Shown: positions 43,139-52,445, numbered from the stretch's first letter. The stretch: 64,000 nt of DNA from Desulfobacter curvatus DSM 3379 (GCF_000373985.1 NZ_KB893123.1:1-64000); one strand, 5' to 3'. The notes: generated by a model from the letters alone, not told the origin. A program made the numbers and translations.

Positions 43139-43837
43139 CTATTCTGTCGTGGCCGCATCAATATCAATTATTCTGCTGCTTAAAAGATAGGGGCGGGTTT
43201 TATACCGCTGAACTTTCATACATTTGAGCAGCAGCTCCTTCAACCTTTCCGTACTTTGAAGAATGTGGGATACGGGTTCCTTAAATCCGGAAACACCAGG
43301 CTGTCTGTTCAATTCTTCGGTTAAAATTTCGCAATACCCGGAAATAATCTGGACAGGCTGGGCAAATTCATGGCAAACGGCCCCTGCCATCTCAAGTGCC
43401 CCGGTCAACCGTTCTGTCCGTTCAGATTCTCCGGGCTCGGCATCGCTGTGTACCAACCGTCGAAGCATTTTTGAATATTGGACGGCATGCCTGATTTCAG
43501 AGCGAAATATATGGCTGTCCCAGGGTTTTTTTATAAATCGAAAAACCTGCCCTTGATTGATTGCACTGATGGTTGCATCAATATCTGCATAGCCCGTCAT
43601 AAGCACCCTTACCGTGGCAGGAAGCATCTGTTTCATTTTTTCCAAAAAAAACGTACCTTCCATTTCCGGCATTCTCAGATCTGAAACAACAACCGTTGGC
43701 TCAATTTCGGGGGCTTCTTTCAGTGCATTGGCAGGAGACGAGAACAAAAAGCATTTAACCGGCTCCTGTTTAAAAATTCGCTCAACTGACTTTAATAATT
43801 TAATATCATCATCAACGATCATAATTTTATCGTCCAT
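43139..43837 (-). CDS. Receiver-DHp protein without an ATPase domain
   Basis: A 232-residue protein: receiver (about 1-120; IMIVDDDIKLL, phospho-Asp in VVVSDLRMPEMEG, Lys in FIKKPWDSH), a short linker, then a DHp-like helix pair with a proper H box (AGAVCHEFAQPVQIISGY) and an end of RYKTRPYLLSSRIIDIDAAT. No HATPase follows; the frame closes there. It could act as a phosphotransfer protein or be phosphorylated in trans. The tail resembles that of the PAS-DHp protein at 53.6-54.4 kb. AGGAG precedes the ATG. Confidence 0.85.
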   Translation of the reverse strand: MDDKIMIVDDDIKLLKSVERIFKQEPVKCFLFSSPANALKEAPEIEPTVVVSDLRMPEMEGTFFLEKMKQMLPATVRVLMTGYADIDATISAINQGQVFRFIKKPWDSHIFRSEIRHAVQYSKMLRRLVHSDAEPGESERTERLTGALEMAGAVCHEFAQPVQIISGYCEILTEELNRQPGVSGFKEPVSHILQSTERLKELLLKCMKVQRYKTRPYLLSSRIIDIDAATTE

Positions 43838-43859
43838 TGCATCTCCTGTTTATTTTTAA

Positions 43860-44286
43860 GGAAGGAAGTACATCTGAATATTATTGACAAATAACCATAT
43901 AAGCAACAAAAGAGTTTGCTGAGGTATTGATTTATTCAAGTGGCCCAGGACGACAAATTGTGGCAAAAAAAAATCGATAAAAGGTCTTTATTTTACGATT
44001 TTCTTAATATATTCTGTGTGAGTTAGCATATAAAAAGCGGCTCTTTCTCCTCAGATTGCTCACTTCAGACACAGAAACGTGAGTTTTATCCTGTTGATAT
44101 GGTCTTTTTTATAGCCGATACGAATTTGTAGCCGATACGAAAACGTAACATAGGTATTTATAAATAGATAGCTGTAGTGACGCCCGGGGCATATTTTCAA
44201 GTATTGAACGAATTAATTGTTTTATATCGTGCTTAGATAACTTATCAACATTTCGACATTTTCCGAAGGATAAAGTCAAAACCGTG
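43860..44286. other. AT-rich 427-base intergenic region upstream of the chemotaxis operon
   Basis: No gene is supported here. A 13-bp direct repeat, TAGCCGATACGAA, occurs at 44112-44124 and 44129-44141, 17 bases apart. GCCGATAC resembles the -10 box of flagellar sigma-28 promoters, but no TAAA box stands 15 bases upstream. It might be an operator pair for the che operon. Confidence 0.45.
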
Positions 44287-44376
44287 ATGATTTTTTTGTT
44301 GGATATGACCGAAATGATCAGTAAAATTGCGCTTCAGCGATTGAAACAAATCGAGTTAAATGACCCCAAAAAATAA
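44287..44376 (+). CDS. Possible small ORF (29 residues)
   Basis: ATG at 44287 to TAA at 44374-44376, product MIFLLDMTEMISKIALQRLK and nine more residues. AAGGATAAAG lies about 17 bases upstream, too far for a good site. Helical and basic, it could be the tail of a decayed gene. Low confidence. Confidence 0.2.
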   Translation: MIFLLDMTEMISKIALQRLKQIELNDPKK

Positions 44377-44518
44377 AACGATACAGTATCTGAACAAAAA
44401 CCTGGAAATTTCGCCGGGCATTGTAACAGAAGAATCGCTGGTTGGATATCTCGTATTATTGGCCAAATTTCCAAAAGCCATGAAACACGTAAAACAGATA
44501 AAAATGAAAACCAGATAA
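44360..44518 (+). CDS. Possible small ORF (52 residues) before cheW
   Basis: ATG at 44360, immediately after an in-frame TAA, to TAA at 44516-44518. The product (SPGIVTEESLVGYLVLLAKF in its middle) looks protein-like with an amphipathic helix and a basic tail, but lacks a ribosome site. It may be a small protein translated by coupling or the 3' remnant of a lost gene. Not recognised. Confidence 0.25.
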   Translation: MTPKNKTIQYLNKNLEISPGIVTEESLVGYLVLLAKFPKAMKHVKQIKMKTR

Positions 44519-44545
44519 AAAAATATAGAATCAAAGGAGAAATGA

Positions 44546-45058
44546 ATGAATGAGCAAACCAACAGCATGAATAAGGCAGTAGCCGACATGACCATAAAGA
44601 CAGGTAAATATCTGACATTCTCGTTAGAGTCGGAAGAGTATGGGATTGGTATTCTTAAAGTCAAAGAAATCATCGGTATGTTACCAATCACTTCGGTCCC
44701 CAGAACTCCGGAATTTGTTAAAGGCGTCATAAATTTGCGGGGAAAAGTAATCCCCGTAATTGACCTTCGGTCAAAATTTGACATGAAATCAATTTCTTAC
44801 AATGACAGGACCTGCATTATTGTTGTCGAAATCGATGCGTCGGATTCCACTGTTCTAATCGGAATTGTGGTTGATACCGTCTCAGAGGTTTTAAATATAA
44901 AAGAAGATGAAATTGAGGAAACCCCGGCTTTTGGCACCAAACTGGATACAAGATATATCCTTGGCATGGCTAAGCAGGATGGGGGCGTTAAAATTCTTTT
45001 AAATATAGATAAGGTCCTTTCGTCCGACGAAATGACTGCCATTCAAAATGCTTCATAA
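44546..45058 (+). CDS. cheW: Chemotaxis coupling protein CheW
   Basis: Couples chemoreceptors to the kinase CheA. The 170-residue protein has the CheW beta-barrel fold: KYLTFSLESEEYGIGILKVKE, PRTPEFVKGVINLRGKVIPV with the receptor-binding NLRG motif, and a C-terminal VKILLNIDKVL strand. AAAGGAG precedes ATG 44546. First gene of a rightward operon with mcp, cheA, cheD and others. Confidence 0.95.
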   Translation: MNEQTNSMNKAVADMTIKTGKYLTFSLESEEYGIGILKVKEIIGMLPITSVPRTPEFVKGVINLRGKVIPVIDLRSKFDMKSISYNDRTCIIVVEIDASDSTVLIGIVVDTVSEVLNIKEDEIEETPAFGTKLDTRYILGMAKQDGGVKILLNIDKVLSSDEMTAIQNAS

Positions 45059-45090
45059 CTAAATGTTTTAAAAAAATAAAGGAGTTTAAG

Positions 45091-47427
45091 ATGAAAAACC
45101 TGAGTCTGGGATTAAAAATCACATTTGGATTTGCAGTATTGATCATTATTGCCGTTGCCCTCGGTTTAATGGCCGTTGTGAACATGCGAACGGTAGGAAC
45201 AAAAAGCACGATGCTGGCCAAAGAATATATACCCGAAGTGGCAGTCGCCATGGAATTAAGTGAGGCGGCCGACGAGGTGGCGTTTGAAATGAGAGGGTTT
45301 GGGTATACGGAAGATAAAAAGTTTTATCAATTGACTCAGACGGCAATGGATTCTGTTGACATGGCCCTGCAAAAGGCACGTGAACTTGATGACAACTCCC
45401 CAAATTTAAAAAAGCTTAAATCTCAGATTGATATCGCCTCTAAAGCGGTTGAAGAGTATAAAGCGTTGATCAGGCAAACCGTTGATACCGGTGCCAAACT
45501 TGCTGTTAATAGACGGACAATGGATGAGTCAGCAAAAAAGTATATGTTAAATTCCACTGAATTGTTAAAGGGCCAGAATGCAAAATTCAAATCCGATCTG
45601 AATGCCCGTCAGCAGAAGATCAAACTTGCCACCGATCTTGTTCATATTGGTGCCGGCGTCAGGGTCATCAATTTTAAAGCCCAGGCAGCCAACGATACAG
45701 GCCTTATGCAAAAAGCAATTTCACAATTGGACGGCATTGCCGAACCGGTAAATGAATTAAGGGCCATGATCCGTGACAGTGAAGACATTCAAAGGCTTAA
45801 ATCCATTCAATCTGCGGGGCAAACCTATCAGAAAGCGATGGAACAATTTATGATGGAATTTAATCGCGGCAGTCTGGCAGACAAAAGAGTGCTGAACAGA
45901 TACCGGGACCAGATGGATGAAAATGCCGGAATTTATGTGTCCAGCTGTGATGCGTTTCTTGAAGGGCAGCACGAGAAGTTACAGAGGGATATGCTGGAAA
46001 GAAATACAAAGATTACAATGGTGAACGATATTGTTACCCTTGGGAATGAGGCACGAATAGGGGCTTTTAAATCCCAGGCATTGAGAAGCCCTGAACTCAT
46101 GAAAACAACCCTGGATATTTTTGCACAAGTAGATCACAAGCTTGAAGAATTGGAAAAAATTACACGGGGGCCTGAATTCTTAAAGCGGATAGAGGGTATT
46201 GATGCAGCCGGTTACGAATACCATGCCGCTATGAAGGATGTTCTTCAAAATTGGGTTACCATGCAGGATCTGGGGCTTAAACGCGTGGATGCCTCAGACA
46301 AAGTTACCAATGCGCACAAAACCATGTCGAATGCCGGAATCGGCGCAACCAACACCATTGCCAAGGATGCTGTGGACGCGCTTTCAAATGCATCTGTTCT
46401 CATGATTATCGGATTGATCGTTGCACTTATCGTCGGTATTCTTTGCGCATTTTTTATCACACGCAGCATTACCAAACCGATTAACAAGATCATCACCGGC
46501 CTTAACGAAGGTGCCGTGCAGGTGGCCGCGGCCTCCGGGCAGGTCTCCTCCTCCAGCCAGTCCATGGCAGAAGGTGCATCACAACAAGCCGCATCCATCG
46601 AGGAGACCTCTTCATCCATGGAAGAGATGTCGTCCATGACCAAGAAAAATGCCGAGAATTCAAATCATGCCGACGGGTTAATGAAGGACGCCAATGCGGT
46701 TGTGACTACTGCCGGCCAGTCCATGAATGAATTAACACGATCCATGGAGGATATCTCCAAGGCTTCAGAGGAAACTTCAAAAATAATAAAAACCATTGAT
46801 GAAATCGCTTTCCAGACCAACCTGCTCGCTTTGAATGCCGCCGTGGAAGCCGCTCGTGCCGGTGAAGCGGGCGCAGGCTTTGCCGTCGTTGCCGATGAGG
46901 TCAGAAATCTGGCGATGCGTGCGGCAGATGCGGCCAAGGATACGGCAGCACTCATAGAAGACACGGTCAAAAAGGTAAACGATGGTTCCGGCATCGTATC
47001 ATCAACCAGCGAGGCATTTTCCAAAGTGGCGGAAACCTCGGCCAAAGTCGGTGCCTTGGTCTCAGAGATTTCTGTGGCATCAACGGAACAATCCAATGGT
47101 ATTGAAGAGGTCAACAATGCCATTAGTGAAATGGACCGGGTTGTCCAGCAAAATGCAGCCAATGCCGAAGAGTCGGCTTCAGCAGCAGAAGAGATGAGCG
47201 CCCAGGCCGAACAACTTAAAGAGTATGTTGATAATCTTGTGCTGCTGGTTACAGGTAAAAGCAATGCCAATCGCAAATTGGATGATTACCACCCTGCTAG
47301 ACCGGTAGCTAAAAGCATCCCGGGCAAAACAACCCATAAACCAAAAACCAGGGATCACCACCTGGATTCAAGCCGTCCGGATCAAGTAATCCCGTTTGAT
47401 GACGACGAAACATTTGAAGACTTTTAG
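45091..47427 (+). CDS. Methyl-accepting chemotaxis protein with large helical sensor
   Basis: A 778-residue receptor: membrane helix 1 (about 10-31), an all-helical extracytoplasmic sensor of roughly 400 residues in two similar halves, as in the HBM class, membrane helix 2 (about 434-456, LMIIGLIVALIVGILCAFF), a shortened HAMP-like stretch (TRSITKPINKIITGLNEG), and a signalling domain with tip FQTNLLALNAAVEAARAGEAG. The C-terminus DDDETFEDF fits the CheR/CheB-tethering pentapeptide pattern (x-aromatic-x-x-aromatic), consistent with cheR and cheB in the same operon. It is probably the operon's own receptor. AAAGGAG precedes the ATG. Confidence 0.93.
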   Translation: MKNLSLGLKITFGFAVLIIIAVALGLMAVVNMRTVGTKSTMLAKEYIPEVAVAMELSEAADEVAFEMRGFGYTEDKKFYQLTQTAMDSVDMALQKARELDDNSPNLKKLKSQIDIASKAVEEYKALIRQTVDTGAKLAVNRRTMDESAKKYMLNSTELLKGQNAKFKSDLNARQQKIKLATDLVHIGAGVRVINFKAQAANDTGLMQKAISQLDGIAEPVNELRAMIRDSEDIQRLKSIQSAGQTYQKAMEQFMMEFNRGSLADKRVLNRYRDQMDENAGIYVSSCDAFLEGQHEKLQRDMLERNTKITMVNDIVTLGNEARIGAFKSQALRSPELMKTTLDIFAQVDHKLEELEKITRGPEFLKRIEGIDAAGYEYHAAMKDVLQNWVTMQDLGLKRVDASDKVTNAHKTMSNAGIGATNTIAKDAVDALSNASVLMIIGLIVALIVGILCAFFITRSITKPINKIITGLNEGAVQVAAASGQVSSSSQSMAEGASQQAASIEETSSSMEEMSSMTKKNAENSNHADGLMKDANAVVTTAGQSMNELTRSMEDISKASEETSKIIKTIDEIAFQTNLLALNAAVEAARAGEAGAGFAVVADEVRNLAMRAADAAKDTAALIEDTVKKVNDGSGIVSSTSEAFSKVAETSAKVGALVSEISVASTEQSNGIEEVNNAISEMDRVVQQNAANAEESASAAEEMSAQAEQLKEYVDNLVLLVTGKSNANRKLDDYHPARPVAKSIPGKTTHKPKTRDHHLDSSRPDQVIPFDDDETFEDF

Positions 47428-47451
47428 TATCATAAAATTGAGGTGCAAAAC

Positions 47452-47478
47452 GGGTCGGGGAATTTATCTCCCCGGCCC
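47452..47478 (+). promoter_or_regulatory. Strong hairpin between mcp and cheA
   Basis: GGGTCGGGGA (47452-47461) pairs over ten positions, one a G-U, with TCCCCGGCCC (47469-47478) around a 7-base loop. A second small TGCC/GGCA hairpin follows. There is no T run, so it may stabilise or process the mRNA to set the mcp to cheA ratio, not stop it. Confidence 0.55.
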
Positions 47479-47534
47479 TGTGCCGGCGGCATCCTTAAAA
47501 ATTTGACGAGAACTTTAAAAATTTGGAAAAGCCA

Positions 47535-50075
47535 ATGTCTTATGAAAACATAATCGAAACGACAGAAAGGCTGGCATCAGAATTAATTTTATTCGACCCG
47601 CATCAGCTGGAGTCGATCAAAACACTGTTGCCCATTCTCAAGAGCATACATACGCAATGCAAATCGTTGGAACTATCGTCAGAGGCTGCGCAGATTCTGA
47701 AGGCCAGACACATTATTGATACCATCATAAAAGACGGCCCCCCGGTTGGAAACGATTTGTTGTCAAATCTTGACATGATTGTTTCGGATTTCAGCGCGAA
47801 GCTGAAAAACATGGGTCAAAAAAAGAGTGACGCGTCATTTAGCCCAAAGCAGTCCCAATCCCATGGCCAACCCCCAAACGGCGAATACAAAAAGTTAGAG
47901 GAAAAATTAAATGAGCTGTCAATGCTCATCGCCGGATTCTGTCCGGGAAAAGACCACGAGATAGGAGAAATGATTCGTAACCTAGACGGCCTTATCAACA
48001 TTTCTGAAACGATTGAGCCGTCTACTTTTTATGATATTTCAAAGTTATGTAAACAATATTTGGAGAAAATGGACCTTAGCTGTGCGTGTAACACAAAGCC
48101 GGTTGAAGAAGGAATTGTGTTGTTAAAGTCCATATTAAGTCATTTAAAAAGGAATGAACCTTTTACCTTTGATTACTCCGATGTTCTTGAGCTTTTAGAA
48201 GAACACCTTGCAACCAACGAACCATGCTATGACTGTATCCAGGAGTCTTCGGAAGATGAGTATCCACAAAACGAGCCCGAATCCGGCCCTGAACAGAACA
48301 GTGCGCCCGAAAAACTGTCCGAGGATGATATAGAAATCCTGACCGACTTTATATCAGAGGCAGAAGACAATCTGAACAACATCGAAGTCTCTCTAATTGA
48401 GTTGGAGCAGGATCCTGAAAATACTGATATCATAAACGATATTTTCAGGCCGTTTCACACCATAAAAGGCGTTTCCGGATTTTTATCCTTAGATAAAATC
48501 AACCGCCTGTCCCATGCCACGGAAAATCTTTTGGACAGTGCAAGAAGCGGAGATTTCATCATTAACCATTCCGCCACAGATGCAATTCTTGAGTCAGTTG
48601 ATTTGTTAAAACAGCTTATCGACAGTGTAAAACAGGGGCTTGCTACCGGTCACCAACAAGAGGACGGCCACATAGACGTAGAAATTTTGAGGGATAAACT
48701 CAAAAGGCTTCAGATTTCTTTGACTAAAGGGGAAAAAGAACCCATCGGTGAAATTCTTGTCAGGAAAAAGGATCTCAGCAAACAGGATGTTGAGCATGCA
48801 TTGGAAATCCAGAAAAAGCATCCGGAAAAAAAATTCGGTGAAATTCTGATCGAAGATAAAAAGATCGCTCCGTCCCAGGTCGCTTCAGCGTTAATGGAAC
48901 AAGCAACGTTTAAAAAAAGGGTCGATTCCCAAGTTAAAGTCAGCACCCAGAAATTGGACGATCTTGTGGATTATGCCGGAGAACTGGTGATTGCCCAGTC
49001 GATGCTGCGACAGCAAACCATGGAAAATTCCGCTTTGAGCCAGACCGTTGCACAATTGGGGCAGATTGTAAACAATATGCAGAATATTGCCATGTCCATG
49101 CGTATGATACCCATCAAAGCCACATTTATGAAAATGATTCGCCTGGTAAGAGATTTGTCCCGAAAATCCGGCAAACAGATCAACTTATCCATGACCGGAG
49201 AAGAAACCGAAATTGATAGAAATGTGGTGGATGCCCTTTATGAGCCCATGGTTCATATGATCAGAAATGCCTGTGACCACGGGATTGAATCCGTACAGGA
49301 ACGCACGGAAAAGGGGAAACCTGAACAGGGAAGTATTGATCTTCGTGCCTATCATAAAGGCGGGAACATTGTCATTGAAATTGAGGACGACGGCAAGGGA
49401 CTGGACAGGGAGAAAATACTTAAAAAGGCAACAGCCACCGGGCTGATTACCGGAGAAGAGCAGATGACGGATGCCCAGGTTTTTAATCTGATTCTCTCAC
49501 CCGGATTCTCAACAGCCAGCCAAATTACCGATATTTCCGGCCGGGGCGTCGGCATGGATGTGGTTAAAGAGGGGATTGAAAAGTTTCGCGGCCATTTGAA
49601 TATTGAATCCGAAAAGGGGACCGGTTCCCGATTCATTATCAGTCTTCCGCTGACACTGGCCATTATCGACGGTATGCTGGTCAGGGTTGATAGCGAAAAA
49701 TATGTTATTCCCACCATCGCCATTCAAAAGGCATTCAGACCTGGGCCGGGTGAATATTTCACCGTAGAAGGAAAAGGCGAGATGGTTAAAGATCGCGGCA
49801 ATCTGGTTCCTCTAATCCGATTAAATGAAATCTATGAAACAAGCAATCATCCTAAATCCGTCGAACAAAGCCTGGTTGTCGTTGTTGAGTCCAAGGAAGA
49901 AAGACGCGCCTTTTTGATTGATGAACTTTTGGGCAAAGATGAGTATGTCATTAAAAATCTTGGCGGGAATATGGATGATATCCGGGGTATTGCCGGCGGT
50001 GCGATTCTGGCGGACGGAAAAGTCGGACTGATCCTGGATGTTCACGGCATCTTTTCCATTGTCTCGAAAAAATAG
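47535..50075 (+). CDS. cheA: Chemotaxis histidine kinase CheA
   Basis: Autophosphorylates and passes phosphate to CheY and CheB. The 846-residue protein has a long N-terminal helical extension (about 1-255) with no named domain, an Hpt domain with phospho-His in FRPFHTIKGVSGF (near residue 309), a GspE-N-like segment (IGEILVRKKDLSKQDVEHAL) where P2 would be, the dimer domain (LDDLVDYAGELVIAQSML), HATPase (HMIRNACDHGIES, GRGVGMDVV) and a CheW-like end. ATG 47535 is chosen over an upstream in-frame TTG. The missing normal P2 and the extra domain are seen in other deltaproteobacterial CheA. Confidence 0.95.
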   Translation: MSYENIIETTERLASELILFDPHQLESIKTLLPILKSIHTQCKSLELSSEAAQILKARHIIDTIIKDGPPVGNDLLSNLDMIVSDFSAKLKNMGQKKSDASFSPKQSQSHGQPPNGEYKKLEEKLNELSMLIAGFCPGKDHEIGEMIRNLDGLINISETIEPSTFYDISKLCKQYLEKMDLSCACNTKPVEEGIVLLKSILSHLKRNEPFTFDYSDVLELLEEHLATNEPCYDCIQESSEDEYPQNEPESGPEQNSAPEKLSEDDIEILTDFISEAEDNLNNIEVSLIELEQDPENTDIINDIFRPFHTIKGVSGFLSLDKINRLSHATENLLDSARSGDFIINHSATDAILESVDLLKQLIDSVKQGLATGHQQEDGHIDVEILRDKLKRLQISLTKGEKEPIGEILVRKKDLSKQDVEHALEIQKKHPEKKFGEILIEDKKIAPSQVASALMEQATFKKRVDSQVKVSTQKLDDLVDYAGELVIAQSMLRQQTMENSALSQTVAQLGQIVNNMQNIAMSMRMIPIKATFMKMIRLVRDLSRKSGKQINLSMTGEETEIDRNVVDALYEPMVHMIRNACDHGIESVQERTEKGKPEQGSIDLRAYHKGGNIVIEIEDDGKGLDREKILKKATATGLITGEEQMTDAQVFNLILSPGFSTASQITDISGRGVGMDVVKEGIEKFRGHLNIESEKGTGSRFIISLPLTLAIIDGMLVRVDSEKYVIPTIAIQKAFRPGPGEYFTVEGKGEMVKDRGNLVPLIRLNEIYETSNHPKSVEQSLVVVVESKEERRAFLIDELLGKDEYVIKNLGGNMDDIRGIAGGAILADGKVGLILDVHGIFSIVSKK

Positions 50076-50113
50076 GGACTGTGGCTGCAGAAATGAGATG
50101 AGGATATGAATAG

Positions 50114-50593
50114 ATGAAACAAATTGTCGGTGTTGCAGATATGAAAGTAAGCAATAATCCCGCAGATGATGTGATCACCTACTCTCTTGGATCATGCATA
50201 GGACTGGTTATTTATGATCCGGTTGCAAGAGTCGGGGGAATTCTCCACTACATGCTTCCGGAATCCGTCATAGATAAGGAGAAAGCCGCCAGAAAACCAT
50301 TTATGTTCGCAGATACAGGTATTCCGCGCCTGTTTAAAACAGCTTACGCAATGGGCGCAAAGAAGCCCAGAATTAAAATATTTGTCGCCGGCGGTGCCGA
50401 AATTCTTGATCAGAACGGTTTTTTTAATATCGGAAAACGCAATTACCTGGCGTTAAAAAAAATGTTTTTTAAAAACAAAGTGATGATCGATAAGCAGGAA
50501 GTGGGCGGGAACATCAATCGAACGGTCCGCATTGAAATTGCATCGGGCGATATTTTCCTTAAAACATCAGGATCCAAGGAAGTGAGAATATGA
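50114..50593 (+). CDS. cheD: Chemoreceptor glutamine deamidase CheD
   Basis: Deamidates receptor glutamines and interacts with CheC/CheX-type phosphatases. The 159 residues include the catalytic Cys and His in YSLGSCIGLVIYDP and GGILHYMLP, and the Thr/Asp region FADTGIPRLF. Its stop overlaps the start of the HDOD gene (ATGA). Confidence 0.94.
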   Translation: MKQIVGVADMKVSNNPADDVITYSLGSCIGLVIYDPVARVGGILHYMLPESVIDKEKAARKPFMFADTGIPRLFKTAYAMGAKKPRIKIFVAGGAEILDQNGFFNIGKRNYLALKKMFFKNKVMIDKQEVGGNINRTVRIEIASGDIFLKTSGSKEVRI

Positions 50594-51438
50594 CGGCACT
50601 GGATAAAATGATTCGTGAGATAAAGGATTTAACGCCGATGCCGGCCGTTGCCAACCGCCTGATCGAAATTGTTGAAGAACCGGACAGTTCAATGAACGAT
50701 ATTGCCCAAATAATTCACTACGACCCTGTTATGACCGTAGACATTCTTAAAATCTGCAACTCAGCATATACGGGGTTAAAGACGCCTGCCGAGTCAATTA
50801 AAGATGCCGTGAATATGCTGGGTACCGATCAGATAATTGAATTGGCACTGGTGAAATCAAGCGCAAAAGTCCTTTCCGGACGTCGAAAAGGCTATGGCCT
50901 GGAACAGGGGGATATGTGGCGGTATTCAGTCTCTTCTGCCGTTATTGCCAAACAGGTTGCCGTGCGACTGGGACTTAACAACAAAAGTACAATTTTTACC
51001 GCGGCCCTCATCAAAGACATTGGTAAAATCATATTGGAGAAATATGTATTCCAGGACTTAAAAAAAATTAATACCCTTGTAAAAGAATCCGGATACAGTT
51101 TCAGAGAAGCGGAAAAAAAGATACTTGGCATAGATCATGCTGAGATGGGCGCATTGATCGGCAAATTATGGAAATTTAGCCCGCGGATGATCAAGCTTAT
51201 TCACCATCACCATCTCAGAGATGAATCCATGATGAACGATAAAGAGATCGCAGCTGTATATCTGGCAGACTGCATTTGTATGATGGTGGGCGACGGCGTA
51301 GGGGCGGATGGATTGTCATATCGGTTCAAGGATCAGTTAATGAAAATGCATGGCATTACCCACTCGGATATAACTTATATTATAGCTGAATTTGGGGTCA
51401 ACATAAATGAAGTGAATGTTTTGTTAAAAATGGCTTAA
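50590..51438 (+). CDS. HDOD-domain signalling protein
   Basis: A 282-residue HDOD protein (DLTPMPAVANRLIEIVEEPD, then AALIKDIGKIILEKY and IDHAEMGALIGKLWKF). HDOD domains resemble HD phosphohydrolases but lack the full metal set and act as regulatory adaptors. It overlaps cheD by four bases and sits inside the chemotaxis operon, so it probably adjusts the pathway. A repeat copy follows its stop. Confidence 0.9.
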   Translation: MTALDKMIREIKDLTPMPAVANRLIEIVEEPDSSMNDIAQIIHYDPVMTVDILKICNSAYTGLKTPAESIKDAVNMLGTDQIIELALVKSSAKVLSGRRKGYGLEQGDMWRYSVSSAVIAKQVAVRLGLNNKSTIFTAALIKDIGKIILEKYVFQDLKKINTLVKESGYSFREAEKKILGIDHAEMGALIGKLWKFSPRMIKLIHHHHLRDESMMNDKEIAAVYLADCICMMVGDGVGADGLSYRFKDQLMKMHGITHSDITYIIAEFGVNINEVNVLLKMA

Positions 51439-51501
51439 TGACGGCCATGGCCGATCTGATTTATCAAAACCCGGACTCAGCTCACAACGAAAGTGATAAG
51501 A
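51439..51501 (+). repeat. Stop-codon-linked repeat, copy behind the HDOD gene
   Basis: Follows the TAA of the HDOD gene directly; its own first triplet is TGA in place of TAA. TGACGGCCATGGCCGATC, then GACTCAGCTCACAACGAAAG. The upper stem is weakened. Confidence 0.75.
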
Positions 51502-51550
51502 TCTATTGGAACATAAAGATCTTTCTCATAAAAAAATTAAAGGGAAGCAA

Positions 51551-51976
51551 ATGTCTTATTCAATATTGATTATAGATGATTCAATGCCCATGAGGACCGT
51601 TTTAAAAAGATCTCTTGCGGCAGCGGGATACGGCGGTGCCAGGATACTTGAAGCATCAAACGGCAAAGAGGCGTTAACGGTACTGGCAGGAGACTGGGTG
51701 GATCTGATTATGACCGATTATAACATGCCGGAAATGAATGGGCTCAGCTTTTTACAACAAGTAAAATCCGACGCACTGTTCAAGGAAATTCCGGTGGTTG
51801 TCATTTCCACCGAGGGCAATGATTCAAAGATTAAAGAATTTATGGATACCGGTGCTGCCGGCTATATCACCAAGCCGTTTACCCCTGAGGCGCTCAGGGA
51901 TTTAATTGTCAGTATAATTGGAGAGGCTGATTATGAAGAAAGTATTGATGACAGCGATGACGAATTCGATTTCTGA
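51551..51976 (+). CDS. cheY: CheY-type response regulator
   Basis: A 141-residue single receiver with IIDDSMPMRTVL, phospho-Asp in IMTDYNMPEMNG, STEG and KPFT, plus an acidic tail (ESIDDSDDEFDF). It is the likely flagellar-motor messenger of this operon. Start 51551 has AAGGGAAG upstream; the open frame reaches 51506. Its end overlaps cheX by 44 bases. Confidence 0.92.
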   Translation: MSYSILIIDDSMPMRTVLKRSLAAAGYGGARILEASNGKEALTVLAGDWVDLIMTDYNMPEMNGLSFLQQVKSDALFKEIPVVVISTEGNDSKIKEFMDTGAAGYITKPFTPEALRDLIVSIIGEADYEESIDDSDDEFDF

Positions 51977-52376
51977 AGTCATGGAGACCATGTTTTTTAT
52001 GCCGGTTGAAATCGGTCCCGAGACAATTCTAAATAATTCCGGCATTGACCTGAATACGGCTTTGGCATGCCGGTTGAGCTTCACCGGAGATATCTGCGGA
52101 AATATAGATGTTATTTCACCGGAGACTCTGGTTACGGAACTGGCATCCAATTTTCTGGGCGAAAGTAAAGAAGATCTGACGTGGGAACAGCAATTTGGGA
52201 CATTGTCTGAGATGCTCAATATGGTGTGTGGAAATGCCCTGAAAAATGTAAAATGCGAGTCGCCTTATAAACTGGGCCTCCCCGAAAAGATTACCGGTAG
52301 TGATCTGGACGGCTCTGCAGAATGCACATTGATTGAAACCATGGATTCAAACATGGCGATGTTACTGTCTATGTGA
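51933..52376 (+). CDS. cheX: CheX-like CheY-phosphate phosphatase
   Basis: A 147-residue CheC/CheX/FliY-fold protein. The active-site motif E-x-x-N is seen in FGTLSEMLNMVCGN. CheX removes phosphate from CheY, which fits the gene's place directly behind cheY with a 44-base overlap. ATG 51933 has GGAGAGG upstream. Confidence 0.85.
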   Translation: MKKVLMTAMTNSISEVMETMFFMPVEIGPETILNNSGIDLNTALACRLSFTGDICGNIDVISPETLVTELASNFLGESKEDLTWEQQFGTLSEMLNMVCGNALKNVKCESPYKLGLPEKITGSDLDGSAECTLIETMDSNMAMLLSM

Positions 52377-52381
52377 ATCAA

Positions 52382-52444
52382 TAACGGCCATGGCCGACCT
52401 GGTCTATCAGCACCCAGGCTCAGCCCACAACGAATGTTGAAAAA
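52382..52444 (+). repeat. Stop-codon-linked repeat, copy between cheX and cheB
   Basis: Starts five bases after the cheX TGA: TAACGGCCATGGCCGACC, loop, then CAGGCTCAGCCCACAACGAA. CAAC-GAAT-GTTG makes the second hairpin. Confidence 0.88.
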
Positions 52445-52445
52445 T

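Noticed and set aside
44112..44141. Flagellar sigma-28 promoters at the GCCGATAC repeats
   Set aside because: No TAAA box at the required 15-base distance for either copy.
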